Assembly: GCA_015228975.1 (NCBI GenBank)
Contig: JADGCN010000011.1
Coordinates: 1 to 37,565, forward strand
Source: Magnetococcales bacterium
GTDB lineage: Bacteria; Pseudomonadota; Magnetococcia; Magnetococcales; UBA8363
DNA length: 37,565 nucleotides
Reading direction: 5' to 3'
Both the position numbers and the translations under genes were made by a program. The notes below the pieces were generated by a model. It had not been told where the DNA came from. It did no database searches and was given only the letters and a program-made list of their open reading frames with translations. Shown piece by piece: positions 8,672 to 16,281 of this stretch; position 1 is the first letter of the stretch; each line of letters starts with the position of its first letter.

Positions 8672-10225
8672 ATGGCTATACCAAGCAAAGCCCTTGAAAC
8701 GTTGCAAAAGCGCCGCAAGGCGGCCATGGAGTCGGGCGACGAGGCAAAAATTAAAAAACGCCATGAAAAGGGGTTGCTGACGGCCAGGGAACGTCTGGAC
8801 CTCCTGTTTCAGGAGGGGACTTTCCAGGAGTTGGGCATGCACATGCAACATCGTTGCAACTTCTTTGGCATGGAAGGCAAAGAGATCCCGTCTGATGGCG
8901 TTGTTGTCGGCACCGGTTTTGTCGATGGTCGGCAAGTGGCCGCCGCCAGCCAGGATTTTCTCGCCATGGCCGGTACCCTCGGCAAAATGCACGCTACCAA
9001 GATTGTGGCCGGGATGGAAATCGCCAAGAAGACGGGTATTCCCCTGGTGACCTTTAAAGATTCAGGCGGTGCGCGTATCCAAGAAGCGGTGGACGCCCTC
9101 TCCGGCTACGGTGAAGTGTTCTACCAGAACGTCATCCTCTCCGGTGTCGTGCCGCAGATCGCGGTCATTCTCGGACCGTGCGCCGGTGGTGCCTCCTATT
9201 CGCCGGCGTTGATGGACTTTATCATAATGACGCGGCAAAATGCCCAGATGTTTATCACCGGACCGCAGGTGATCAAGGCGGTCAGTGGTCGGGAATGCAC
9301 CATGGATGAGGTGGGTGGTGCCTTGATGCATGCCACGGTCAGCGGTAACGTTCATTTCATCGCTGATGACGACACCCAAGCCATCGAAATTTGCAAAAAA
9401 CTTCTCAGCTATATCCCCAACAACAACACTCAGGATCCGCCGCACCAACCCTATCCCGAGCTGGATATGAGTGAAGACCCTGAAATGGCCGACATTGTTC
9501 CGGAAGAACCCAAGGAAGCCATGGATGTCACCAAGGTGATTGAAAGATTGGTGGACGATGGGGATTATCTCCAGGTTCACGAGCTGTTCGCCCAAAACCT
9601 GATCTGCTGCTTTGCACGGATCCAGGGGATCATTGTCGGGATTCTGGCCAACCAATCCAAGGTCAAGGCGGGATGTCTGGACATTGATGCCTCGGACAAG
9701 GGTGCGCGCTTTATCCGTTTTTGCAACGCTTTCAACATTCCCCTGGTCAACTTGGTGGATGTGCCCGGTTTCCTGCCCGGCATTGAACAAGAGCGGGGTG
9801 GGATCATTCGCCACGGTGCCAAATTGCTGTTTGCCTACTCCTCAGCGACCGTTCCCAAAATCACCATCATCTTGAGAAAAGCCTACGGTGGATCTTACTT
9901 GGCCATGTGCAGCCAGGAACTGGGTGCGGATGTGGTGCTGGCGTGGCCGACGGCTGAAATCGCCGTGATGGGTGCCGAAGGGGCCATCAATATCCTCTAC
10001 CGCAAGGAAATGGACGAGGCGGAAGATAAGAAGGCCAAGGCCAAAGAGTTGGTCGAGGAATATCGCGAAAAATTTGCTTCGCCCTATTTGGCAGCCGGTC
10101 GTGGGTACATCACGGATGTTATCGAGCCGGGTCAGACTCGTGGTCATGTTGCCTTGTCGTTGCGTAAATTGCTTAACAAGCGCGAATTGCGGCCCATGAA
10201 GAAGCACGGTAACATTCCGCTCTAA
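8672..10225 (+). CDS. Acyl-CoA carboxyltransferase (PccB / methylmalonyl-CoA decarboxylase alpha type)
   Basis: The 517-residue protein is a two-lobed carboxyltransferase of the crotonase fold. Family blocks seen are KGLLTARERLDLL, SQDFLAMAGTLG, KDSGGARIQEAVDALSGYG, GPCAGGASYSPALMDF, VDVPGFLPGIEQE, KAYGGSYLAMCS and WPTAEIAVMGAEGA, ending KKHGNIPL as in PccB/MmdA proteins. It moves CO2 between biotin and an acyl-CoA (propionyl- or methylmalonyl-CoA). The downstream OadG-like and biotin-carrier genes favour a Na+-pump decarboxylase such as MmdA over an acyl-CoA carboxylase, which would need a biotin carboxylase. Neither the membrane beta subunit nor a biotin carboxylase is in the window. AGGA lies just upstream of the ATG. 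The TAA stop is the first three bases of a 150-bp repeat element. Confidence 0.9.
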   Translation: MAIPSKALETLQKRRKAAMESGDEAKIKKRHEKGLLTARERLDLLFQEGTFQELGMHMQHRCNFFGMEGKEIPSDGVVVGTGFVDGRQVAAASQDFLAMAGTLGKMHATKIVAGMEIAKKTGIPLVTFKDSGGARIQEAVDALSGYGEVFYQNVILSGVVPQIAVILGPCAGGASYSPALMDFIIMTRQNAQMFITGPQVIKAVSGRECTMDEVGGALMHATVSGNVHFIADDDTQAIEICKKLLSYIPNNNTQDPPHQPYPELDMSEDPEMADIVPEEPKEAMDVTKVIERLVDDGDYLQVHELFAQNLICCFARIQGIIVGILANQSKVKAGCLDIDASDKGARFIRFCNAFNIPLVNLVDVPGFLPGIEQERGGIIRHGAKLLFAYSSATVPKITIILRKAYGGSYLAMCSQELGADVVLAWPTAEIAVMGAEGAINILYRKEMDEAEDKKAKAKELVEEYREKFASPYLAAGRGYITDVIEPGQTRGHVALSLRKLLNKRELRPMKKHGNIPL

Positions 10226-10372
10226 ACCTCAACCAGCGCGGGATACGTAGTTTTCCCGCGTCATTCCCGCGAAAGCGGGAATCCAGAAAGTCAGGGAAGG
10301 TAGGAAGGTCCTCTGGATCCCCGCCTTCGCGGGGATGACAATAACTGCTCATTCCAAGATAGCTGCGGTTTA
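10223..10372 (-). repeat. 150-bp TA-bounded nested-palindrome element, copy A
   Basis: This copy runs TAAACC...GGTTTA and lies reversed relative to the other copies. Inside are two hairpin arms: one at 10261-10289 with CCCGCGAAAGCGGG, one near 10315-10340 with CCCCGCCTTCGCGGGG. It sits between the carboxyltransferase and OadG-like genes. Its first three bases are the TAA stop of the upstream gene. Length is exactly that of copies B and C. Confidence 0.9.
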
Positions 10373-10421
10373 AGACGTTCAAAATAGGTATCGTTGCCGG
10401 TTCGTTGAAAGGAAGGGAATT

Positions 10422-10748
10422 ATGTTGGCAAGTATAACTCCAGGTACCTGGATTTTTATCCTGATCGTTGCGCTGATCGTGATCAAGGTGAACTGGGATT
10501 CTTACCTGCTCAGGAAAAAGGAATCTCTGGCAGCGCTGGCAGGATCTGGAGAACAGCTTGGCCCTGATGTTGAGGAGATGTCGGTGGCTTTTCAGGGGAT
10601 TCCTTTCCACCATCTGATTGCCGTGTTTGCCGCCGCGCAGAGCGTTGTTTCCGGGCGGGTTGTGCGCATCGAAGAAGCATCTATAGACAAGAATTGGACA
10701 GCGATTGGACGTTCGTTGCATCAGACGTCACATGATACGCGTCGCTGA
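10422..10748 (+). CDS. OadG-like small membrane subunit of a Na+-pump decarboxylase (probable)
   Basis: The 108-residue protein has one N-terminal membrane segment (about residues 8-23, TWIFILIVALIVIKVNW), a short charged linker, then FHHLIAVFAAAQSVVSGRVV and a basic tail. This layout matches the OadG/MmdD subunits of sodium-pumping decarboxylases, which tether the soluble and membrane parts of the complex. Similarity is in layout rather than strong motifs, so the call is moderate. It starts at ATG 10422 after GGAAGGGAA. It lies between the carboxyltransferase and biotin-carrier genes, as in mmd and oad operons. Confidence 0.6.
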   Translation: MLASITPGTWIFILIVALIVIKVNWDSYLLRKKESLAALAGSGEQLGPDVEEMSVAFQGIPFHHLIAVFAAAQSVVSGRVVRIEEASIDKNWTAIGRSLHQTSHDTRR

Positions 10749-10791
10749 TCCGTGTGCTGGTTGAAACCACTCAATTGCTGAGGATAACGTT

Positions 10792-11178
10792 GTGAAGCAG
10801 AGAAAATTAAGAGTAATCGTTGAGGGCACTCAATACGAAGTGTTGGTCGAGGATATCACGGAAGGTGGTGTATCCCATGAGCCGGTGCGACCGGTTGCCC
10901 AAGCCCAAGCGCCTGTGGCGGCCCCTCCACCTCCCCCCAGCAGGCCCGCTGCCGGTCCTGTGGGCCAGGAAGGCCGAGTTGCCCCACTCGCCGGGATCGT
11001 GACCACGGTTTACGTCAAGGAAGGATCCACCGTCAAGGCGGGCGACAAGGTGGTTGAAATCGAGGCCATGAAACAAAAGAATGATGTTGTCGCTCATCGG
11101 GCGGGGACGGTGAGGGATATCAAGGTCAAGTCTGGCGATGCCGTGGAGTCGGGCCAGCTCCTTATGAATATCTCCTGA
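10792..11178 (+). CDS. Biotin carboxyl carrier protein with Pro/Ala linker
   Basis: The 128-residue protein starts at GTG 10792 behind GAGGA. It has a short N-terminal segment typical of decarboxylase gamma subunits (KLRVIVEGTQYEVLVED). A Pro/Ala-rich flexible linker follows (about residues 34-58), then a biotinyl domain, residues about 60-128, starting VAPLAGIVTTVYVKEG. The biotinylated Lys lies in EAMKQKNDV. The usual motif is AMKM; here Met after Lys is Gln, a variant seen in some carrier proteins. It would carry carboxybiotin between the carboxyltransferase and a membrane beta subunit or biotin carboxylase encoded elsewhere. Confidence 0.88.
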   Translation: MKQRKLRVIVEGTQYEVLVEDITEGGVSHEPVRPVAQAQAPVAAPPPPPSRPAAGPVGQEGRVAPLAGIVTTVYVKEGSTVKAGDKVVEIEAMKQKNDVVAHRAGTVRDIKVKSGDAVESGQLLMNIS

Positions 11179-11203
11179 CTTAGAATGATTTTCCGCAGGT
11201 GGT

Positions 11204-11231
11204 ACCTGCCGGCAGAGGATGCTCGGCAGGT
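11204..11231 (+). terminator. Possible hairpin after the biotin carrier gene
   Basis: An 8-bp inverted repeat, ACCTGCCG at 11204-11211 and CGGCAGGT at 11224-11231, lies 25 bp after the carrier stop. There is no strong T-run directly after it, so an intrinsic terminator is possible but not convincing. Confidence 0.3.
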
Positions 11232-11313
11232 ATTGCCTTTTGGGCAGCTAAGATAGGCGGACACTTTGGCTGGCGCAGAGTGAAGGGCGTGCCTTCTTCC
11301 GGATATGCCGGGT

Positions 11314-12183
11314 ATGCGTATTGCGTTGACCGGGGCAAAAGGGTGGGTAGGACAGCGTTTGTACGCTGACCTGGAGCGGCAGCACGAGGTTGTCGCTTTG
11401 GTGGGAGATGTACGTAGGGCCGATACCTTTGTTGTTGCTCGTGGTTTTGATGTGTTGCTTCACTTGGCTTCGCCCATGCCATGGGATTTCAAAGAGCGCT
11501 TTTCTGAATCTGTAGAAGTCAGTTTGACGGGCATGCACTTGGCTCTGGAGGCTTGTGTCCGTTATGGCGCATCCCTGGTTTTTGCATCAACCAGCGGGGT
11601 GTACACTCGGGGGCTGCTCGGGGCGGTTGGCGAACATGACGATTTGATTCGTCCCCCGGAGCTTTACGGGCAGAGCAAATGGTTGGCCGAGCAAATTTGT
11701 CGTCTCTATCATCAATCCCGATCCATTCCGGTGCGCATACTGCGCTTGTTTAATCTGTACGGTCCCGGCCAGACGGAAAGGTTGCTGATTGGGTATTTGC
11801 TCCGGCAGGTTTGTCAGAAGGGGGTGATTGAGCTGCATCATCCCCATGATCGGCGTGATTTCATCCATGTCCACGATGTTGTGCGGGCCTTTGCGGCGTC
11901 TGCAACCCGTCCTTTTTCCGGGCTGCAAACCATCAACATTGGCAGTTCTCAGGCATGGTCGGTCCTGGATGTGGTGCGTTTCGCAGAACGAATGGTGGCG
12001 TATCCTCTAGATGTTCGCTTACCTGAACAGGGGGCGATGTCGCACGAATCGGTTTATGCTGACATTACCGCTGCCCGGCACCTTTTAGACTGGCAGCCCG
12101 AAATCACCTTGGTGGCAGGTCTGGCAGACTGCCTGGGGGTGGCCAATCCCGAAGTACTCTCAGAAACGGCAAAGTTGGTGTAA
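11314..12183 (+). CDS. NAD-dependent epimerase/dehydratase (extended SDR)
   Basis: The 289-residue product begins MRIALTGAKGWVGQRL with an intact GxxGxxG cofactor loop. It has LLHLASP and FASTSGVY, the catalytic Tyr-Lys pair in LYGQSKW, and RLFNLYGPGQTE, all typical of sugar-nucleotide epimerases or dehydratases of the extended SDR family. The substrate cannot be told from sequence. I start it at ATG 11314 (GGAT nine bases upstream); an ATG at 11305 adds three residues. It faces the minus-strand sugar cluster and overlaps the next gene tail to tail by 24 bp. Confidence 0.85.
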   Translation: MRIALTGAKGWVGQRLYADLERQHEVVALVGDVRRADTFVVARGFDVLLHLASPMPWDFKERFSESVEVSLTGMHLALEACVRYGASLVFASTSGVYTRGLLGAVGEHDDLIRPPELYGQSKWLAEQICRLYHQSRSIPVRILRLFNLYGPGQTERLLIGYLLRQVCQKGVIELHHPHDRRDFIHVHDVVRAFAASATRPFSGLQTINIGSSQAWSVLDVVRFAERMVAYPLDVRLPEQGAMSHESVYADITAARHLLDWQPEITLVAGLADCLGVANPEVLSETAKLV

Positions 12184-13149
12184 CCCTGAGTGTTTGTCAT
12201 TAAACTGGGTCAAAAATTCTCGATACCAGGCGATGGTGCGGCGTAATCCTTCCAGAAAAGTGACCTGAGGTTGCCAACCTAGAATGTCATTGGCTTTGTG
12301 CCAATCGGCGCACATTCGCCATATTTCCGTGGGTCTGTGGGGCAGGGCACCGATCTCCAAACGTGATTGCGAGCCGGTTTCCTTGTGGATCAAGCGGATC
12401 AGGTCGCCAATGGAAATTTCTTCGCCACAGCCCAGGTTGATGATTTGTCCGATGGCGTTCTCTTTGATTGCGGCCAGCTCAAAACCATCGACCAGGTTGT
12501 CGACATAATTGAATTCACGGGTCTGTCGCCCTTCGGTGGAGCGGACGGTTTTACCGGTAATACAGGTTTCGATCATTTCGGGAATGACTGCCCGACGGGT
12601 TTGGTAGGGACCAAAAGCGTTGAAGGGGCGGATGATGACGATGGGACGTTTCATGATATCCATCTTCATGCGACAGTACAGTTCCCCGGCATATTTACCC
12701 ACGGAATACGGGGAAATGGGCTGTGGGTTCATGGTTTCGGAAAAGATGGGCTGGCTCTGGTAACCATAAATTTCCGATGTCGAGATATAGATAAAACGTT
12801 CAAAATCGTCGTAACATTCCAAAACGTTGGCGCTACCTTTGGCATTGACATCCAGAACTTCGTTGTATTTGGTAAAGCTGGATCCAACATGGTTGTAGGC
12901 TGCGGCGTGATAGATGATGTGTGGTTTAAAATCTTTGATGCCCCGCAAAGCATCCAGATCCCGGATGTCGGCTTCGATGACATGAAGCTGGTTCCAGATA
13001 TCGGCGACCCGTACATTGTCAATGATGCTGTTGTAGCGGGTGACTATGGCGACTTCGGCCCCGGCTTGCACCAAGCGACGGGTTAAGTGGGAAAAGATAA
13101 AGCCAGACCCACCGGTAATCAAGATCCGTTTGCCGCCCAGGATGCTCAT
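12160..13149 (-). CDS. NAD-dependent epimerase/dehydratase with altered glycine loop
   Basis: The 329-residue extended SDR starts MSILGGKRILITGGSGFIF. It has IYHAAAYNHVGSS, YISTSEIYGY, the catalytic YSVGK pair, RPFNAFGPYQTRRAVIP and FNYVDNLVDGF, a pattern of UDP- or GDP-sugar 4,6-dehydratases/epimerases. The third glycine of the GxxGxxG loop is Phe (GFIF instead of GFIG), which I checked in the nucleotides; this is unusual. It overlaps the nucleotidyltransferase gene by 4 bp upstream. Its last 24 bp are shared, antisense, with the plus-strand epimerase gene. Confidence 0.85.
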   Translation of the reverse strand: MSILGGKRILITGGSGFIFSHLTRRLVQAGAEVAIVTRYNSIIDNVRVADIWNQLHVIEADIRDLDALRGIKDFKPHIIYHAAAYNHVGSSFTKYNEVLDVNAKGSANVLECYDDFERFIYISTSEIYGYQSQPIFSETMNPQPISPYSVGKYAGELYCRMKMDIMKRPIVIIRPFNAFGPYQTRRAVIPEMIETCITGKTVRSTEGRQTREFNYVDNLVDGFELAAIKENAIGQIINLGCGEEISIGDLIRLIHKETGSQSRLEIGALPHRPTEIWRMCADWHKANDILGWQPQVTFLEGLRRTIAWYREFLTQFNDKHSGLHQLCRF

Positions 13150-13889
13150 AGTGTCCGCTCCGGATAAGTGAAATATTCACCGAGTTCTTTTTCGGCGCGC
13201 CGCCGTTCGATTTCGGTATTGAAAGTGATTTGCAGACCTGAATGGGGGAAAGCCGATAACGTGCGTTCAGCGATCAATGTGTGGAAAAACGACACCAACC
13301 CTTCGCCATCGGGAAGCGACAACATGGTTTCGTCTATTCGGAGGAAGGCGTCGCGTTCCATGACGAAGCAGCCGATGTAATGGTGAGAAACCGGTTTTTC
13401 GAGAAAAGATTCGACGCGATATTCGGCGTCAAAGCGGATGACGCCGAAGGGATTACGGATAGCGGCGGTGACAATGGTTACCTGGGCACCCGAGCGTTTG
13501 TGGTGGGCGAACAATTGTTCCAGATCCAGGTTGATGAAGGTGTCGCCGTACACGATTAAGACATGTTCCCGGTCGGTTTGTCGTAAGGCCCAGAGACGCT
13601 TGAGCATGCTGGCTGTTTCTCCCATGTCGGAAAAGCGAAAATCACCGCGATGGGGAGATTGTGTAAAGTGGTTGCGGATGCATTCCGCCTTGTAGCCAAC
13701 GCACAAGGTGTAACGATCAAAGCCACGTTCGGCGAAAAAAGCGACGATATGATCCAGCATGGGTCGTCCCTGGATGGAGACCAGGGCTTTGGGTATGTCA
13801 TCGGTCAATGGTTTGAGTCGCACCCCGCGTCCACCACACAAGATGGCCAACTCCACCGATCCCGGGTTGATAGATACGGACTGGATCAT
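13146..13889 (-). CDS. Sugar-phosphate nucleotidyltransferase
   Basis: The 247-residue product has the nucleotide-binding opening AILCGGRGVRLKPLTDDIPKA (GGxGTRL type with Val for Thr). Further motifs are GRPMLDHIV, VLIVYGDTFINLD for the metal site and FLEKPV. It would activate a sugar-1-phosphate with an NTP, feeding the adjacent dehydratase and glycosyltransferases. The nucleotide and sugar used cannot be decided. The gene is 3 bp from the glycosyltransferase ahead of it and overlaps the dehydratase by 4 bp, so the three form an operon. Confidence 0.85.
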   Translation of the reverse strand: MIQSVSINPGSVELAILCGGRGVRLKPLTDDIPKALVSIQGRPMLDHIVAFFAERGFDRYTLCVGYKAECIRNHFTQSPHRGDFRFSDMGETASMLKRLWALRQTDREHVLIVYGDTFINLDLEQLFAHHKRSGAQVTIVTAAIRNPFGVIRFDAEYRVESFLEKPVSHHYIGCFVMERDAFLRIDETMLSLPDGEGLVSFFHTLIAERTLSAFPHSGLQITFNTEIERRRAEKELGEYFTYPERTL

Positions 13890-13892
13890 GTT

Positions 13893-14888
13893 TCATCTCC
13901 GTGGTGGAGCCGGAGGTGGTTCCCGATCTGCGGAACTTTCCCGGACGATGTAGAGTGGACGTTGTTTGACTTCATCGAGGACGCGTCCCACATATTCTCC
14001 TAGCAGGCCGATGCCGATGAGTTGCAGTCCACCCAGAAAAAAAATGCCGGTCACCAGGGTTGGGTAGCCAGCGACAACCGGTGAACCAATCAGGTCGAGA
14101 TAAATAGCCCGAGACAGGGAATATACTACATGGAGCAGGGAAAGAAAGGCCATGACGAGGCCTAAGATGGAAAAAACGCGCAATGGGACAACCGAGAATG
14201 AAAAGATGCCGCTTAATCCAAAGCGGAGCAATTCGCTGAATTGAAATTTGGAGTGGCCAGCAAAGCGTTCATCGACGTCAAAGACGACTCCGATTTGGCG
14301 AAAACCAATCCAGTGGGAAAGGCCGCGTAGAAACTTGCCGTATTCTGGCAGGGAGTTCATGGCATCGAGGGCGCGGCGATCCATCAGGCGAAAATCGGAT
14401 TGTCCTCCGGTCAGGTTAAGACCGGAGAGGTAGGAAATAAATCGGTAAAAAGTTTGGTTGATCCAACGGCGCCTATGGGATTGCGAGGGATCCTCCCTTT
14501 TCAGGGTAAAGACGACTTCATAACCTTCACGCCATTTTTGCATCAACTGGGGAATAAGTTCCGGTGGATGTTGCAAGTCGCCATCCATGGAGATGACAAC
14601 GTCGCCTGAGGCGCGATGCAACCCCGCCATCAAGCCCCCCTGGTGTCCATAATTACGTGAGAGGCTGACGTAATGGACGTGAGGATCATCCCGGCGTAAC
14701 GCCTTTATCAGGGACAAGGTTTGATCGACGCTGCCATTATCGACCAGAACCAGCTCATAATTTTGTTGCATTTCTTGCATGACGTGTCGCAAACGTTGGT
14801 AGAGTTCCCCGACATTATCTTCTTCATTGTACAGGGGGACGACAACCGATAATAAAGGTGATGGGATATCGTTCATAGCGCTATCCAT
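13893..14888 (-). CDS. Family 2 glycosyltransferase, membrane-bound (GtrB/ArnC-like)
   Basis: The 331-residue protein has the GT-A start SVVVPLYNEEDNVGELY, then ELVLVDNGSVDQT, the metal-binding SMDGDLQHPPE, and RLMDRRALDAMN. Two C-terminal membrane segments follow (FSILGLVMAFLSLLHVVY and YPTLVTGIFFLGGLQLIGIG). This layout matches dolichol-phosphate-mannose-synthase-like enzymes such as GtrB and ArnC, which put a sugar on undecaprenyl phosphate at the inner membrane. A Pro-rich tail ends the protein. An in-frame ATG at 14876 is an alternative start. It is 8 bp downstream of the family 4 glycosyltransferase. Confidence 0.9.
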   Translation of the reverse strand: MDSAMNDIPSPLLSVVVPLYNEEDNVGELYQRLRHVMQEMQQNYELVLVDNGSVDQTLSLIKALRRDDPHVHYVSLSRNYGHQGGLMAGLHRASGDVVISMDGDLQHPPELIPQLMQKWREGYEVVFTLKREDPSQSHRRRWINQTFYRFISYLSGLNLTGGQSDFRLMDRRALDAMNSLPEYGKFLRGLSHWIGFRQIGVVFDVDERFAGHSKFQFSELLRFGLSGIFSFSVVPLRVFSILGLVMAFLSLLHVVYSLSRAIYLDLIGSPVVAGYPTLVTGIFFLGGLQLIGIGLLGEYVGRVLDEVKQRPLYIVRESSADREPPPAPPRR

Positions 14889-14896
14889 GTTGGTTT

Positions 14897-16126
14897 TCAG
14901 CTTTGGGGCGTACGTATGCCCTGGCCAGGGGTTGTCGTGTCGCTCAATCTTTCCGTTACCATACCCATCTCTACCATCCCGGACAAGTTACGGTAAATGG
15001 TACGCATGTGTTCCAGGCGCTCCTCCTGGGGCGGCAGGTGTAAAAAAGATCCGTAGCACTGGCCGTTGCGTCGGGTGACCTTCATGAGAGCCTGGGCCAG
15101 GGCGGGTACATCTCTGGGTGGCAGCACGGTTACGTGGGGGGGGGGCGGCGTAAGAATGTTCTGCCACTCCGGTATGGCAGTGGTTATCACGGGACATCCC
15201 ACGCTATCGGCCTCCAACAACAAACTGGGATACAACGTCGTCGTCAAGGCAGCGCGATAGGGCAATACCAGGACATCCAATCGTTCCAGTAGACGTTGCG
15301 TCGGTACCAACCCCAGGATGGCTACCTTGTCGCCGATATGAAAATGCTGGATTGCCTTTCGTATCCGGGTTGCGTTGCCATCGCCAGAGAGGGCCAGGAG
15401 CAGACGCAGATGGTTGGCCTGATTGGCAGCCCTGGCAAATGCGGCCAGCAGATCATCGACCCCTTTCACGGCAAAACAATGTCCGATATAGCCTACCAAC
15501 GTAATGGTTTCGTTGTCAAAGTCAACGGGTAGTTCCAGTTGGGGGGCGTGGTCTTCGGGGGCGAAAAGGGCTAGGTTGGCGGCTGTTGAGACTTTGTCAT
15601 ATCCCAGGGATTTCAAGGCTGTTGCCGCATGGGAACCGATGGCCAGGTGGGAAGCGGTCAGCCATCTTCCGGCCAGTGACCAACAATAATGATTGATGAT
15701 CATGCGTGGGGCCAGCATACCTGGATCATCCCAAAGGGCTTGCCGGTGGGCTTGATCCCAACGGGTAACCGCCCCTTCGTATTGGATGAGGATGCGCTCC
15801 TGAGGGAAGTCAACCAGCCAGACCAGCCAACTGAAGGCGGGTGAGGGGAGAACCAGGTGCAAAACGGTATCGGGTCTTTGCATCTTCAGGCTGATGTTGC
15901 GCAACAAATGCCATGTTTCTTTGAGGCGGACCCAAAATGGCAAGGTGACGTAGGCATCCAAAGCTGTTTTATCGGCTGAGGCAACGCCGTGGGGTAACAG
16001 CAGGGTTGCCTCCACACCCTTCTGCTTGAGCAGGGTGATGAGGGCATTGATAGCCGTGACTTGGCCACCCATGCGCAAGTTAAGGACTATAAAGACAATG
16101 GCTGGGTCGTTGTTTTCACGGGTCAA
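14897..16126 (-). CDS. Glycosyltransferase, GT-B fold (family 4-like)
   Basis: The protein has the GT-B N-terminal strand IVFIVLNLRMGGQVTAINAL, with the Met-Gly-Gly loop, a linker, and a C-terminal lobe with LVGYIGHCFAVKGVDDLLAAF, KVAILGLVPTQRLLERLDVLVLPY and LLEADSVGCPVITTAIPEW, the donor-binding region of family 4 enzymes. The start is uncertain. The first ATG in a conserved place (16072) would cut the first beta strand, so I propose TTG at 16126, giving 409 aa. The open frame runs further to 16300, but that part crosses a terminator hairpin and is unlikely to be coding. A run of 10 G (C in the coding strand) at 15136-15145 encodes part of a Pro stretch. Confidence 0.8.
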   Translation of the reverse strand: MTRENNDPAIVFIVLNLRMGGQVTAINALITLLKQKGVEATLLLPHGVASADKTALDAYVTLPFWVRLKETWHLLRNISLKMQRPDTVLHLVLPSPAFSWLVWLVDFPQERILIQYEGAVTRWDQAHRQALWDDPGMLAPRMIINHYCWSLAGRWLTASHLAIGSHAATALKSLGYDKVSTAANLALFAPEDHAPQLELPVDFDNETITLVGYIGHCFAVKGVDDLLAAFARAANQANHLRLLLALSGDGNATRIRKAIQHFHIGDKVAILGLVPTQRLLERLDVLVLPYRAALTTTLYPSLLLEADSVGCPVITTAIPEWQNILTPPPPHVTVLPPRDVPALAQALMKVTRRNGQCYGSFLHLPPQEERLEHMRTIYRNLSGMVEMGMVTERLSDTTTPGQGIRTPQS

Positions 16127-16129
16127 ATT

Positions 16130-16163
16130 GGATATCTTTCTTGGATATCTTTGGGATATCTTT
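16130..16163. promoter_or_regulatory. Three direct copies of GGATATCTTT ahead of the glycosyltransferase gene
   Basis: GGATATCTTT occurs at 16130-16139, 16143-16152 and 16154-16163, each with the palindrome GATATC, spaced 13 and 11 bp. The block lies between the minus-strand terminator at 16225 and the proposed TTG start at 16126. It could be a regulator site or part of the leader. If the start is further upstream, it is coding. Confidence 0.35.
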
Positions 16164-16224
16164 GCCAGAGCAGAGTTTCGGAGAGTTTCCGAAACATTCC
16201 GAACGCTTTCCAATTTTACCCTGG

Positions 16225-16281
16225 AAAAAAAAAAAGCCAAGGGTCGGTAGAGGGGGGGGGAGAGGGGAACCGACCCTTGGC
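16225..16281 (-). terminator. Strong intrinsic terminator, minus strand
   Basis: A 13-bp perfect stem (GCCAAGGGTCGGT at 16236-16248 against 16269-16281) with a 20-base loop holding a run of nine G/C is followed, in the minus direction, by 11 T (16225-16235). It lies upstream of the glycosyltransferase gene on the same strand. It therefore ends either an independent small RNA or an attenuated leader. Confidence 0.85.
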
